Positions 18,863 through 28,375 of a DNA stretch of 64,000 nt are shown piece after piece; the first letter of the stretch is position 1; the number at the start of each line of letters is the position of its first letter. This DNA comes from Palsa-504 sp963739615 (lineage in GTDB: Bacteria > Actinomycetota > Actinomycetes > Streptosporangiales > Streptosporangiaceae), in assembly GCA_963739615.1 (NCBI GenBank), contig CAVUBD010000016.1:124001-188000 (forward strand), read 5' to 3'. Both the position numbers and the translations under genes were made by a program. The notes below the pieces were generated by a model. That model did no database searches and had not been told where the DNA came from. It saw only the letters and a program-made list of their open reading frames with translations.

Positions 18863-20998
18863 ATGGCCGACGACGTTCAAGGGCAGGCCGCAGAAGCACC
18901 GGGATCATCCGGGGCTTCCGAGGCGCAGATCTCAGTGCACTGGCGTGAGGAGGAGACCTACCCGCCGCCTGGCGGTTTCACCGCGCAGGCTAACGCCGCC
19001 GACCCGGCCATTCTGGAGCGGTTCACCGAGGACAAGTTCCCCGACTGCTTCAAGGAGTACGCTGACCTGCTGACCTGGGACAAGACCTGGGACACGACGC
19101 TGGACACGAGCAACGCGCCGTTCTACAAGTGGTTCGTCGGCGGCAAGCTGAACGCCTCCTACAACTGCGTCGACCGGCACGCGGCGGCCAATCCGGGCAA
19201 GACCGCGATCATATTCGTGGGCGAGCTCGAGTCCGACGAGCCCGTGCACATCAGCTACGGGGAACTGCTGCGGCAGGTGAACGAGTTCGCCGCGCTGCTG
19301 CGCGACCTCGGCCTGAAGGCCGGCGACCGGGTGACCCTGCACATGCCCATGGTCGCCGAACTGCCGGTCACCATGCTCGCCTGCGCCCGGCTCGGCGTGA
19401 TCCACTCGGAGGTATTCGGCGGCTTCAGCGGCAACGCCTGCGGGAGCCGCATCGCCGACTCGGGCAGCCGCGTGCTGATCACCATGGACGGCTACTATCG
19501 CGCCGGAGGGCTGACCGACCACAAGGTCAAGGCCGACGAAGCGGTCGACGTGGCCACCAAGGAAGGGCAGGAAGTCGACAAGGTGCTGGTCTGGCGGCGC
19601 CACCCGGGCCAGTACGCCTCGAAGACCCCGATGGTCAAGGGCAGGGACTTCTTCGTCGACGAACTGCTCGCGGAGTACCGCGGGAAGACCGTCGAGCCGG
19701 TGTCGATGCCGGCCGAGGCGCCGCTGTTCCTGATGTACACCAGCGGGACCACCGGCAGCCCCAAGGGCTGCCAGCACAGCACCGGCGGGTACCTGGCCTA
19801 CGTGGCGGGCACGTCCAAGTACTACCAGGACATCCACCCGGACGACGTGTACTGGTGCATGGCCGACATCGGCTGGATCACCGGCCACTCCTACATCGTG
19901 TACGGCCCGCTGGCCCTCGGCACCACCACGGTGATCTACGAGGGCGTGCCCAACTACCCCGACGGCGGCAGGCCCTGGCGGATCGCGGAGAAGCTCGGCG
20001 TGAACATCTTCCACACCTCGCCCACCGCTATCCGGATGCTGCGCAAGGTCGGCGCGGAGGAGCCGGCCAAGTACAACTACCACTTCAAGAACATGACCAC
20101 CGTCGGCGAGCCGATCGAGCCCGAGGTCTGGCGGTGGTACTACACCGCGGTCGGCAAGAGCGAAGCGGCGATCACCGACACCTGGTGGCAGACCGAGAAC
20201 GGCGGCTTCCTCGGCAGCACGCTGCCCGGCCTGCAGCCGATGAAACCGGGCAGCTGCGGCCCCGGCGTGCTCGGCATCTACCCGGTGATCTACGACGAGG
20301 ACGGCAACGACGTGCCGCAGGGCAGCGGCAAGGCGGGCAACATCTGCATCCGCAACCCCTGGCCCGGCATCTTCCAGACGGTGTGGGGGGACCCGGACCG
20401 GTTCCTGTCCACCTATTTCCGGAAGTACAACAAGAACCCGGAAAGCAAGGACTGGCGCGACTGGCCTTACTTCACCAACGACGGCGCCGTTCAGTCCGCT
20501 GACGGGTACATCCGGATCCTCGGCCGGGTCGACGACGTGATCAACGTGGCCGGGCACCGCCTCGGCACCAAGGAGATCGAGTCGGCGGCGCTGACCGTGC
20601 CCGAAGTCGCCGAGGCGGCCGCGGTCCCGGTCATCGACGACATCCGCGGCCGCATCGTCGAGGTCTACGTCTCGCTCAAGCCGGGCTACGAGCCGAGCGA
20701 GGAGACGGCGGCCAAGGTCAGCAAGGCGATCGAGACCGTGATCGGCAAGATCGCGCGGCCGAAGAACGTCTGGATCGTCGCCGACATGCCGAAGACCAGG
20801 TCTGGCAAGATCATGCGCCGGGTCATCGCGTCCGTGTCCAACTTCGCCGACGTCGGCGACGTCACGACGCTCGCGAACCCCGAGATCGTAGAGCAGATCA
20901 GGCATCAGGTCCAGGCGGCGAAGGTCGCGCACGGCGAGGTGCCGCGCGAGCTCACCGAGTCCGAGCAGGCCGAGATCAAGTCCTTCGGCGCCGAGTAA
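18863..20998 (+). CDS. acs: Acetate-CoA ligase (acetyl-CoA synthetase)
   Basis: The 711-residue AMP-forming ligase makes acetyl-CoA from acetate, ATP and CoA. The P-loop-like motif YTSGTTGSPKG is at about 291-301. TDTWWQTENGG is the acetate-pocket segment, and YIRILGRVDDVINVAGHRLG is the hinge. The catalytic lysine lies in PKTRSGKIMRR (about 642-652), a known acetylation target in this family. The ATG at 18863 was chosen because AGCGGAGGGA lies just before it; earlier in-frame starts lie in AT-rich, non-coding-like DNA. A strong terminator follows. Confidence 0.96.
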   Translation: MADDVQGQAAEAPGSSGASEAQISVHWREEETYPPPGGFTAQANAADPAILERFTEDKFPDCFKEYADLLTWDKTWDTTLDTSNAPFYKWFVGGKLNASYNCVDRHAAANPGKTAIIFVGELESDEPVHISYGELLRQVNEFAALLRDLGLKAGDRVTLHMPMVAELPVTMLACARLGVIHSEVFGGFSGNACGSRIADSGSRVLITMDGYYRAGGLTDHKVKADEAVDVATKEGQEVDKVLVWRRHPGQYASKTPMVKGRDFFVDELLAEYRGKTVEPVSMPAEAPLFLMYTSGTTGSPKGCQHSTGGYLAYVAGTSKYYQDIHPDDVYWCMADIGWITGHSYIVYGPLALGTTTVIYEGVPNYPDGGRPWRIAEKLGVNIFHTSPTAIRMLRKVGAEEPAKYNYHFKNMTTVGEPIEPEVWRWYYTAVGKSEAAITDTWWQTENGGFLGSTLPGLQPMKPGSCGPGVLGIYPVIYDEDGNDVPQGSGKAGNICIRNPWPGIFQTVWGDPDRFLSTYFRKYNKNPESKDWRDWPYFTNDGAVQSADGYIRILGRVDDVINVAGHRLGTKEIESAALTVPEVAEAAAVPVIDDIRGRIVEVYVSLKPGYEPSEETAAKVSKAIETVIGKIARPKNVWIVADMPKTRSGKIMRRVIASVSNFADVGDVTTLANPEIVEQIRHQVQAAKVAHGEVPRELTESEQAEIKSFGAE

Positions 20999-21012
20999 GC
21001 GCTCCTGCCGGG

Positions 21013-21045
21013 GCGGCGGGCCGCCTGACCTAGGCGGCCCGCCGC
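21013..21045 (+). terminator. Perfect 14-bp hairpin after acs
   Basis: GCGGCGGGCCGCCT at 21013-21026 pairs perfectly with 21032-21045 around a five-base loop, starting 15 bases after the acs stop. It is followed by a T-rich stretch (ttctgtctctt). This is a convincing intrinsic terminator. Confidence 0.88.
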
Positions 21046-21111
21046 GCCCGTTCTGTCTCTTAATGAGGCCGAACGAGCGGTGGTGCACGCACCGCCGCCA
21101 TGTTTAGCTGG

Positions 21112-21143
21112 CCCCGGCCTGGCGGCGTAGCCCCAGGCCGGGG
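21112..21143. other. Second hairpin, 11-bp stem
   Basis: CCCCGGCCTGG at 21112-21122 pairs with 21133-21143 around a ten-base loop. It lies between the acs terminator and the CBS-BON gene, about 70 bases before that start. It may be a leader structure or a second terminator. No gene occurs in 20999-21210. Confidence 0.5.
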
Positions 21144-21210
21144 CGCAAGTCATGGTACGAGGGGACCTTGGTCTCTGTGTCCCGGGGAACGCCCTGGGTG
21201 TGCTGGTGAC

Positions 21211-21885
21211 ATGAGCACCACCGTCGCCGATGTGATGACCACCAGGGTTGTTGCGGTCAGGGACAACGCCCGGTTCAAGCACATCGCCACCCTGCTAACG
21301 GACTTCCGGGTCAGCGGGTTCCCCGTCCTCGACGAGGACGGCAAGGTCACCGGCGTCGTGTCAGAAAGCGACCTGCTGTCCAAGGCGGCCCTGGTCCCGG
21401 CGCTGGGGATGGACGCCACTCGGCTCGGGGACCCCTCCGGCGCCTGGCCGCACGACGAATTGACCAAGGCGGCCGGGGTCACCGCCGCCGACCTCATGAC
21501 CAAGCCGCCGGTCACGATCACCTCCGGCGAGCCCGTCACCAGCGCCGCGCGGCTGATGTACCAGTGCAAGGTCAAGCGACTCCCGGTGGTCAGCGAGTCC
21601 GGCCGGCTAGTCGGGATCATCAGCCGGGCCGACGTGCTGAGCGTCTACAGCCGCCCGGACGCGGAGATCGCGCAGGAGATCAGGCAGAACGTGATCGTGA
21701 ACGAGTTCCTCACCGATCCGTGCCTGTTCACCGTCACGGTCAAGGACGGCATCGTCACCCTCGAGGGCCATCCGGAGACCGCTCGTCAGGGCCGGGACAT
21801 CCTGTCCGAGGTCTGGCACGTCGAGGGGGTCGTCTCGGTCCGCGACCGCCTCACCTACCCGCAGGAAAGGTCCGCCCATGTCTAG
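21211..21885 (+). CDS. CBS-domain pair with C-terminal BON domain
   Basis: The 224-residue protein has two CBS motifs (about 1-60 and 88-145; TVADVMTTRVVAV and TAADLMTKPPVTI) that usually sense adenine nucleotides. A BON domain follows (about 150-215; VKDGIVTLEGHPETARQGRDI). CBS-BON proteins are common stress-associated soluble proteins in actinomycetes with no settled role. The ATG at 21211 was chosen because the CBS motif starts there. The stop overlaps the following small gene by eight bases, so the two are coupled. Confidence 0.88.
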   Translation: MSTTVADVMTTRVVAVRDNARFKHIATLLTDFRVSGFPVLDEDGKVTGVVSESDLLSKAALVPALGMDATRLGDPSGAWPHDELTKAAGVTAADLMTKPPVTITSGEPVTSAARLMYQCKVKRLPVVSESGRLVGIISRADVLSVYSRPDAEIAQEIRQNVIVNEFLTDPCLFTVTVKDGIVTLEGHPETARQGRDILSEVWHVEGVVSVRDRLTYPQERSAHV

Positions 21886-22093
21886 TCCGAACATCGTCCT
21901 GTCCGTGTGGCAGCTGACCATCATGGCCGTGGTCCCCGTCGTGCTGCTCTTCGGGTGGCTCGCCGTCGTCCTGTTCGTCGGCAGGGAGACCCGCGTCGAT
22001 GATCTCGCCGCAACCGGAAACACGCCCGGCGCTGGGGCTGACGGCACCCAGCTCAAGCACGGCCAGCCTGCGGGCGGCAGGCTGGTCGCCTAG
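21878..22093 (+). CDS. Small single-pass membrane protein
   Basis: This is a 71-residue protein with one long hydrophobic helix at about 10-34 (LTIMAVVPVVLLFGWLAVVL) and a hydrophilic Gly/Ala-rich tail, probably cytoplasmic. The family is not recognised. Its start lies inside the last codons of the CBS-BON gene, so it may be a membrane partner of that protein. An AGGAAAGG ribosome site lies just before the ATG. Confidence 0.7.
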   Translation: MSSPNIVLSVWQLTIMAVVPVVLLFGWLAVVLFVGRETRVDDLAATGNTPGAGADGTQLKHGQPAGGRLVA

Positions 22094-22331
22094 TCCGGCA
22101 AAGACGCCGGCTGGCCCGGGGACCGGATGTCAGAGCCGACATCCGGTCTCCGTCATTGTCGTGCATCAGCGTGGCGCGGACCGTGTCGAACACGGTCTCG
22201 CCGCCGAACGTCGCCCGCACCCGGCGCGGGAATTCCTGCATCAGCAGCTTGTGCGCGGGACCGTCGATCCGGTAGTTGACGGTCTGCGGCGGGTGACCGG
22301 AGAGCGGGCCTGCGGAGGCGGTCAGGGACAT
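22053..22331 (-). pseudogene. DUF427-domain fragment, 3' truncated
   Basis: From the ATG at 22331 the frame reads RRVRATFGGETVFDTVRATL, the start of a DUF427 domain, then loses similarity at about residue 65 and runs on into DNA antisense to the small membrane gene. Whole DUF427 proteins are 95 to 250 residues. The C-terminal half of the domain is absent, so this is probably a remnant. Confidence 0.55.
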
Positions 22332-22451
22332 CGGTGCTCCTTGCATATCGGCGACGGCTTTAGTAACCGGCGCGGGTAGCCCCGCCATTCCGCCCTGGTA
22401 CCCGGTCGGCCCGCCGGGGCGGGCGCGCTACAGGCCCGCCAGGGCGGCGCG

Positions 22452-22979
22452 CTACAGGCCAGCCGGGGCGGTGAAGTCGAGCAGCCGCGCCTGGCCGGGC
22501 GCCAGGTCGGGCCAGTCGCCGGTGAACTCCAGGACCGCCACCGCGGCGGTGGGGAACCGGAGCCCGGCCGGCCGGGACGCCGCGGGCCCGGCCTGCGCCG
22601 ACGGTTCGACCAGGTGAGCGGCGAGCTCCGAGATGGCAGGGTTGTGCCCGATCAGCAGCGCGGCCCGGCACTGGCTGGGCAGTTCCCTGGCCAGGTAGAG
22701 CAGGCCCATGGCGCTGGCCTCATAGGCGCGCGGCTCGAACGTCACCGACGGGGACGCGCCGAGCTCGGGCGCCACCAGCTCCCAGGTCTGGCGCGTCCGG
22801 CGGGCGACCGAGCACACCACGGTGTCCGGCAGGTAGCCGTGGTCGTGCAGCCACCGGCCGACCGCCGGGGCGTCGCGCCGCCCCCGCTTGGCCAGCGGCC
22901 GCTTCTGGTCGGACACGTCAGGCCAGTCCGATTTGGCGTGCCGCAGCAGCATCAGCCGGCGGGTCGTGTCGCTGGCCAT
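22452..22979 (-). CDS. SixA-like histidine phosphatase
   Basis: This 175-residue phosphoglycerate-mutase-fold phosphatase acts on phosphohistidine or a small phosphate ester. The catalytic motif is LMLLRHAKSDW (His near 14), and the second histidine lies in LLIGHNPAISELA. CSVARRTRQTWE provides a phosphate-binding arginine. The start at 22979 is preferred because homology begins there; an in-frame ATG at 23018 would add 13 residues. A 45-codon frame ends four bases upstream. Confidence 0.85.
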   Translation of the reverse strand: MASDTTRRLMLLRHAKSDWPDVSDQKRPLAKRGRRDAPAVGRWLHDHGYLPDTVVCSVARRTRQTWELVAPELGASPSVTFEPRAYEASAMGLLYLARELPSQCRAALLIGHNPAISELAAHLVEPSAQAGPAASRPAGLRFPTAAVAVLEFTGDWPDLAPGQARLLDFTAPAGL

Positions 22980-22983
22980 CCGG

Positions 22984-23121
22984 CTAGAGCCAGCCCGACC
23001 GGACGCCGGGCGGCTCATCCGGGGATGCCGCGGAGGGCACCTCGGCCCGGGGCGGACGGCCGAGCTCGCCGGACCGCACCTTCGCCAGGAGCCTGCGGGT
23101 TGCGTCGACGGCGTAGAGCAT
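22984..23121 (-). CDS. Possible 45-residue protein or gene tail
   Basis: An ATG-started frame reads MLYAVDATRRLLAKVRSGEL and continues Pro/Ala-rich to a TAG four bases before sixA. Codon composition looks coding. It may be a real small protein, or the C-terminal tail of a lost gene like the truncated MaoC beside it. No family is recognised. Confidence 0.3.
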   Translation of the reverse strand: MLYAVDATRRLLAKVRSGELGRPPRAEVPSAASPDEPPGVRSGWL

Positions 23122-23142
23122 TTCCCGGTTTACCTCACATGC

Positions 23143-23385
23143 TCAGGCGCCGCCGGACGGGCGGACGCGGAAGAAGTTGATCGCGAGGGCGGAGGTATGC
23201 CAGCCGCTGGCGATCAGTCCGGCGTACGGCCCGCTCGCCGCGGCCACCGGGTCGACATGGAAGGGCTGCGGGTCGAACTCTTTTGCGAAAGCAACGATGC
23301 CCGCTTCGTCGACGCTGACGCTGCCGCACTCATAACTGGTCCCGGGCGCGTAGTCATCGAAGTACCTCAAGGCGTGATTGTTCAC
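23143..23385 (-). pseudogene. MaoC-like hydratase, N-terminal half only
   Basis: The 80-residue frame starts like an R-specific enoyl-CoA hydratase (YFDDYAPG, then FAKEFDPQPFHVDPVAAA with the Asp/His hydratase motif, then GLIASGWHTSA). It stops at about half of the normal 150 residues, just after the central helix. The rest of the hotdog fold is missing. The active-site residues remain, but the fold cannot close, so a remnant is the best call. Confidence 0.7.
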
Positions 23386-23439
23386 GTCAGGATTATCTCA
23401 GGACTAGCAAGGCGGCAGCCGCAACATCACAGATGAGTT

Positions 23440-23615
23440 ACAGAAATACTTCGATTTTCCTGCGAGCCTCCGATAGTTACTGCGATGCTTCCGCAGATGG
23501 CACAGACCGCCGAAAGCATAGAAAAGCCTCATTGGTTGCTAAAGGCGACTTAACAGGCTCGCCGACAGGACCTACCAGCGGAAACCGGGTAGGCGAGCGC
23601 AACAACAACCTGGGG
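23440..23615 (+). ncRNA. Candidate structured 5' leader (possible c-di-AMP riboswitch)
   Basis: About 180 bases before the LysM gene are less GC-rich and non-coding in style. GCTCGCC (near 23560) can pair with GGCGAGC (near 23595), with an inner CCTACC/GGTAGG helix closing a loop that contains GGAAACC. Actinomycete genes for LysM/Rpf-type cell-wall hydrolases often have ydaO-type c-di-AMP leaders; that is known. I cannot confirm the consensus here, so the riboswitch identity is an inference. Confidence 0.3.
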
Positions 23616-23621
23616 AGTTCT

Positions 23622-24416
23622 GTGGATTCAACGAACGCTAACCGCCGTATCCGGAAGATTCGACGAACCGGTCGGCACACCACGCCGTCGCAGGTAGAGA
23701 AAGTAGCAGAAAAGGCAGGCAAGGCCGCTCCCGTGGTGGCCATAGCGGGCGTGCTTGTCGCGTCGGCGCCGCAGGCGCAGGCGGCCGTCAAGGTGCCCGT
23801 CAAGGCCGCGGCCACCGCCACGGCCGAGCAGGTGCGCACCGAGGCCCGTACCGACGCCCTGGTCCGGCCCGCGCAGCCGGCCACCCGCACGTACACGGTC
23901 CGTTCCGGCGAGTCCCTGTCCCAGATCGCGGAACGCTTCTACGGCAGCTCGGCCCACTGGACGTGGATCTACGACGCGAACAAGTCCAAGATCCCGAACC
24001 CTGACGACATCTACGTAGGTGAGTCCCTGACAATTCCCTACAGCGCGCCGATCAGCACGTCGTCCTACACGCCCAAGCACGCCAAGGCCAAGGCCACCGT
24101 GCTGACGTCCGCGACCAGCCTGAGCGGCACGCTCGGCTGCGCGGGGCTTGAGCAACTCTGGGAAGCGGCTGGCGGCTCGTCCGCCGAGGCCTTCATGGCC
24201 GCCGAGATCGCGATGGCGGAATCGGGCGGCAGGCAGTACGCCCTGAGCCCGACCAACGACTACGGCTACTGGCAGATCAACGGCTCGCACGGGCCCGCGC
24301 AAGCCACGTTCAACCCGATCGGGAACGCCCGGGCCGCGGTCGCGATCTCCAGCGACGGGACCAACTGGAGCCCGTGGACCACCTACACAAGCGGCGCCTA
24401 CCGCGGACGCTGCTAG
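23622..24416 (+). CDS. Secreted LysM-domain lytic transglycosylase-like protein
   Basis: The 264-residue protein has a basic N-terminus, then a hydrophobic export segment (about 35-58, PVVAIAGVLVASAPQAQA). A LysM peptidoglycan-binding domain (about 88-138, YTVRSGESLSQIAERFYG, IYVGESLTIP) follows. The C-terminal domain of about 95 residues, with AEIAMAESGG and NDYGYWQIN, is a reduced SLT/lysozyme-like fold; the Glu in AMAESGG is the likely catalytic residue. It should cleave peptidoglycan glycans during growth or germination. GTG at 23622 is chosen because GGGGAG lies just before it and the export signal follows; longer frames upstream fall in the leader. Confidence 0.88.
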   Translation: MDSTNANRRIRKIRRTGRHTTPSQVEKVAEKAGKAAPVVAIAGVLVASAPQAQAAVKVPVKAAATATAEQVRTEARTDALVRPAQPATRTYTVRSGESLSQIAERFYGSSAHWTWIYDANKSKIPNPDDIYVGESLTIPYSAPISTSSYTPKHAKAKATVLTSATSLSGTLGCAGLEQLWEAAGGSSAEAFMAAEIAMAESGGRQYALSPTNDYGYWQINGSHGPAQATFNPIGNARAAVAISSDGTNWSPWTTYTSGAYRGRC

Positions 24417-24472
24417 CCGGACCTACCGGACTGGCTGCCGGTCCCGCCAGCTGAGCGCTTAAGTTCAAGGGT

Positions 24473-25480
<1,008 letters not shown>

Positions 25481-25485
25481 GGGAT

Positions 25486-26154
25486 CTACCTGGTGGGGCT
25501 GTGCTGCTGCGCCTCGTCCGCGTAGGCCGCGCGAAGCGCCTGCAGGAACGCCTCGGCGGGCTGCGCACCCGAAATGCCGTACTTGCGGTCGATGACGAAG
25601 AACGGCACGCCGGTCGCGCCCAGCCGCTGGGCGTCGGCGATGTCCGCGCGGACGGCGGCGGCGTACTGGTCGCTGTCCAGGACGGCTCGCACTTGCTCTG
25701 GGTCGGCGCCGGCCTCGCTGAGCAGCACGACCAGGGTGTCCCGGTCGGACAGGTCGGCGCCCTCGGTGAAGTGCGCGCGCAGCAGCCGTTCCTTGGCCGC
25801 GTCGCCGAGGCCGAGGCCGACGGCCAGGTGCAGCACGCGGTGCGCGTCGAGGGTGTTCACGGTGAGCGCGGCGTCGAAGTCGAAGTCGAGGCCTTCGGCG
25901 CGGGCCAGTTCGGCGACCCGGCCGGTCATCGCCGTCGCCTGCGGGCCGAACCGGCGGGCCAGGTAGTCCCGGGTAGGCACAGCCGTGCCCGGCGGCGTGT
26001 CGGGGTTCAGCTGGAAACTGCGCCAGGTGATCTCGACCTCGCCGGCGTGCTCGAAGTCGCGCAGCGCGTGCTCCAGCCGACGCTTGCCGATGTAGCACCA
26101 CGGGCAGACCACGTCAGACCAGATCTCGATCTTCACTTTACTCACGGGTATCAT
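25486..26154 (-). CDS. DsbA-family thiol oxidoreductase (FrnE-like)
   Basis: This 222-residue thioredoxin-fold protein has an inserted helical domain. The redox motif is CPWC in WSDVVCPWCYIG, near residues 16-19. ATGVPFFVIDRKYGISGAQP carries the cis-proline loop (GVPFF). There is no signal peptide, so it is cytoplasmic like FrnE-type proteins linked to oxidative stress and polyketide biology. The start at 26154 (MIPVSK) fits the fold; a longer frame starting 26202 is less likely. Confidence 0.88.
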   Translation of the reverse strand: MIPVSKVKIEIWSDVVCPWCYIGKRRLEHALRDFEHAGEVEITWRSFQLNPDTPPGTAVPTRDYLARRFGPQATAMTGRVAELARAEGLDFDFDAALTVNTLDAHRVLHLAVGLGLGDAAKERLLRAHFTEGADLSDRDTLVVLLSEAGADPEQVRAVLDSDQYAAAVRADIADAQRLGATGVPFFVIDRKYGISGAQPAEAFLQALRAAYADEAQQHSPTR

Positions 26155-26312
26155 CAACCCCCGTGCGGGCGTGGTTTGTTCCGGTGAGGCGATAGGTTCC
26201 ATGCGTGGCTAAGGATCGCGGGGCTGGCGGTGCAGCTGGTCCGGGGCGGGCTCAGCAGATCGGTACCGCCAGCGCGATCGGCGCGCTGGCCGGGGCGGCA
26301 AAGCGAGCTCCG

Positions 26313-26503
26313 CTAGTTCTGCAGCGGCACCAGCTCGCGGACGAAGCCGTCGGTGAACGAGCCGAACGAGGTGACCGGGGTGAGTACACGTTCTCCGGCA
26401 GCCACAGCGAATCCACCCGGGCCTGCTCGAGCAGATCGACGGCGGCGGCGAACTGCGCCGGCGTCCCGGCCGGCCCCAGCGACACTCCGATCCGAACCTT
26501 CAT
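26313..26503 (-). pseudogene. Luciferase-like (LLM class) oxidoreductase with central deletion
   Basis: The frame starts MKVRIGVSLGPAG and continues VDLLEQARVDSLWLPENVY, the N-terminus of an F420- or FMN-dependent luciferase-like oxidoreductase. Near 26375 it shifts frame into SFGSFTDGFVRELVPLQN and a stop, a plausible native C-terminal end. About 230 residues of the TIM barrel are missing. Both ends remain, so one internal deletion explains it. Confidence 0.65.
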
Positions 26504-26541
26504 GCCTCCAGCTAACCCCACCTCAGCCGGCGAGGAAGCAG

Positions 26542-26597
26542 GCGCCCTCAGTACAGCGCTCTCAATACAGCGCCCTCAATACAGCGCCCTCAATACA
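26542..26597. repeat. 14-bp tandem repeat, four copies, spanning a stop codon
   Basis: The unit GCGCCCTCAATACA occurs four times (26542-26555, 26556-26569, 26570-26583, 26584-26597; the first two have one change each). The TGA stop of the minus-strand PPOX gene (26590-26592) lies in the last copy, so the array looks like serial duplication of that gene's 3' end. Confidence 0.92.
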
Positions 26598-27213
26598 GGC
26601 GCCGGGCGTAGTTCGCCGGGGCGTAGTACGCCTCGAGCTCGGCCAGCGTCTCCGGGGTGTCCTGCACGGACTTGGCCAGGGCGGCGGCCGACGGCAGCGC
26701 GCCGGGGTGCCAGGATTCCGGCTGCCAGAGCTGGGACCGCATGAACGCCTTGGCACAGTGGAAGAAGATCTGGTCGATCTCGACGAGCAGCGCCAGGACC
26801 GGACGGTGCCCGCGCACCACCATCTCGTCGAAGAACGGCGCGTCGCTCAGCACCCGTGCGCGCCCGTTGATCCGCAGGGTATCGCTGCGGCCCGGGATCA
26901 TCGAGATGATCCCGGCGTGCGGGTTGACCAAGACGTTGCCGTACCCGTCGGCACGCCGGTTACCGGGCCGTTCGGGGATGGCGACCGTGGCGTCGTCGAG
27001 CACGTGGACCAGGTGGCCGGCCGGGTCGCCCTTGGGGGAGGCGTCGCAGTTGCCGTCGGCGTCGCAAGTGGCCAGGACGCAGAAGGGCGAGGCGGCCAGC
27101 CACTCCCGGTCCACGGCGTGCAGCCTGGTCCGTTCCTTGGTCACGGCGCGCTCCATGGGCACCCCGAGCAGGTCCCGCAACTCCTGAATCGAGCCGATCT
27201 CCGCGTACGCCAT
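26590..27213 (-). CDS. Pyridoxamine 5'-phosphate oxidase-family FMN protein
   Basis: This 207-residue split-barrel flavoprotein matches the MSMEG_1061-like group. CVLATCDADGNCDASPKGDPAG is the first FMN-binding hairpin, then NVLVNPHAGIISMIPGRSDTLRINGRARV, and IDQIFFHCAKAFMRSQLW at the end of the domain. The group probably uses FMN or F420 to reduce small substrates; the true reaction is unknown. ATG 27213 has CAGGGG nine bases upstream; an in-frame ATG at 27240 is also possible. Its stop lies in the 14-bp array. Confidence 0.85.
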   Translation of the reverse strand: MAYAEIGSIQELRDLLGVPMERAVTKERTRLHAVDREWLAASPFCVLATCDADGNCDASPKGDPAGHLVHVLDDATVAIPERPGNRRADGYGNVLVNPHAGIISMIPGRSDTLRINGRARVLSDAPFFDEMVVRGHRPVLALLVEIDQIFFHCAKAFMRSQLWQPESWHPGALPSAAALAKSVQDTPETLAELEAYYAPANYARRLY

Positions 27214-27248
27214 GGCTTGCCCCTGTCTGCCGCCTGACATAAGCGAGT

Positions 27249-28199
27249 CTAAAGTTCGGGAAAGACGCGATCCGGGTTGTGCTCGGACAGAACTGACGGC
27301 GGCCCGATGAGCAGCGGGTCCGGCTTGCCGATAGCCTCCTCGTCCCTGCCTTCGTAGTCGAACTTCAAGAGAATGTGCTTCATCGCCTCGAGCCTGGCGC
27401 GCTTCTTGTCGTTGCTCTTGATCACGGTCCACGGGGCGTGTCCGGTGTCGGTGTAGTGGAACATCGCCTCCTTCGCCTCGGTGTACCCGTCCCACTTGTC
27501 CAGCGACTCGATGTCCATCGGGCTCAGCTTCCACTGCCGGACCGGGTCGATCCGGCGGATGATGAAGCGCGTGCGCTGCTCGGCGGGCGTCACCGAGAAC
27601 CAGAACTTCGTCAGGTGCAGCCCGGAGCGGACCAGCATGCGCTCGAACTCCGGCGCCTCCCGCATGAACTCCCGGTATTCCTCCTCCGTGCAAAAGCCCA
27701 TCACCCGCTCCACGCCCGCGCGGTTGTACCAGGAACGGTCGAACATGACGATCTCGCGGCCCCCGGGCAGGTGCGGCACGTAACGCTGGAAGTACCACTG
27801 GCTTCGTTCTCGTTCTGTCGGCTTCACCAGCGCCACGACCTGCGCGCCGCGCGGGTTCAGGTGCTCGGTGAAACGCTTGATCGTGCCGCCCTTGCCGGCC
27901 GCGTCGCGCCCCTCGAACACGATCACGATCCGCTCACGGACCGACTTCACCCAGTTCTGCAGCTTGACCAGCTCGATCTGCAGCGGGCGCTTCAGGTACT
28001 CGTACTCGTGCCGCGACATCTTCTCGTCATACGGATAGTCCTCGCGCCAGGTATCCACCCGGCGGCCGTCGGGCCAGAGCAGCACGGGATCGTCATGCTC
28101 GTCGTCGTCGTCTTCGACCCTCAGGCCGGCCAGCAGGACCGGGTCGGAGGCCCAGTCCACCGGCAGCGCGTTGAAGTTTTCGGCGGTTTCAGTAGTCAC
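27249..28199 (-). CDS. ppk2: Polyphosphate kinase 2
   Basis: PPK2 transfers phosphate between polyphosphate and nucleotides. The 316-residue protein is the single-domain class. Walker A is EGRDAAGKGGT near residue 98, the Asp/Arg lid follows in RSQWYFQRYVPHLP, and Walker B is MFDRSWYNRAGVERV. KFWFSVTPAEQRTRF is also conserved. The GTG start (28199) begins VTTETAEN; an upstream in-frame ATG adds six residues. The class I motif suggests use of GDP or ADP, but direction cannot be read. It is co-directional with the PPOX gene. Confidence 0.94.
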   Translation of the reverse strand: MTTETAENFNALPVDWASDPVLLAGLRVEDDDDEHDDPVLLWPDGRRVDTWREDYPYDEKMSRHEYEYLKRPLQIELVKLQNWVKSVRERIVIVFEGRDAAGKGGTIKRFTEHLNPRGAQVVALVKPTERERSQWYFQRYVPHLPGGREIVMFDRSWYNRAGVERVMGFCTEEEYREFMREAPEFERMLVRSGLHLTKFWFSVTPAEQRTRFIIRRIDPVRQWKLSPMDIESLDKWDGYTEAKEAMFHYTDTGHAPWTVIKSNDKKRARLEAMKHILLKFDYEGRDEEAIGKPDPLLIGPPSVLSEHNPDRVFPEL

Positions 28200-28375
28200 C
28201 CTCTTAGCACAGCACATCCCCGGCGTTTCGTCACCAGCGGGCCGTCCGCGGCGGGTGCCTTTCTCCTGGCCGCTGCTCCCCGGCCGCCCCCAGTCACGAT
28301 CAAATTCATTTATTCCGAACGATCCTCGGTATTTCTCTCAGTCACCGTGAGCGACGGCGGGAAAAACGTCATCGC

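Noticed and set aside
18932..21088. Long minus-strand open frame antisense to acs
   Set aside because: It is the mirror of a well-supported gene; the protein is Arg/Val/Asp-rich with no motif, as expected from antisense reading of GC-rich codons.
23433..23621. N-terminal extension of the LysM protein
   Set aside because: Composition is non-coding in style, a ribosome site precedes the GTG at 23622, and the export signal follows that start.
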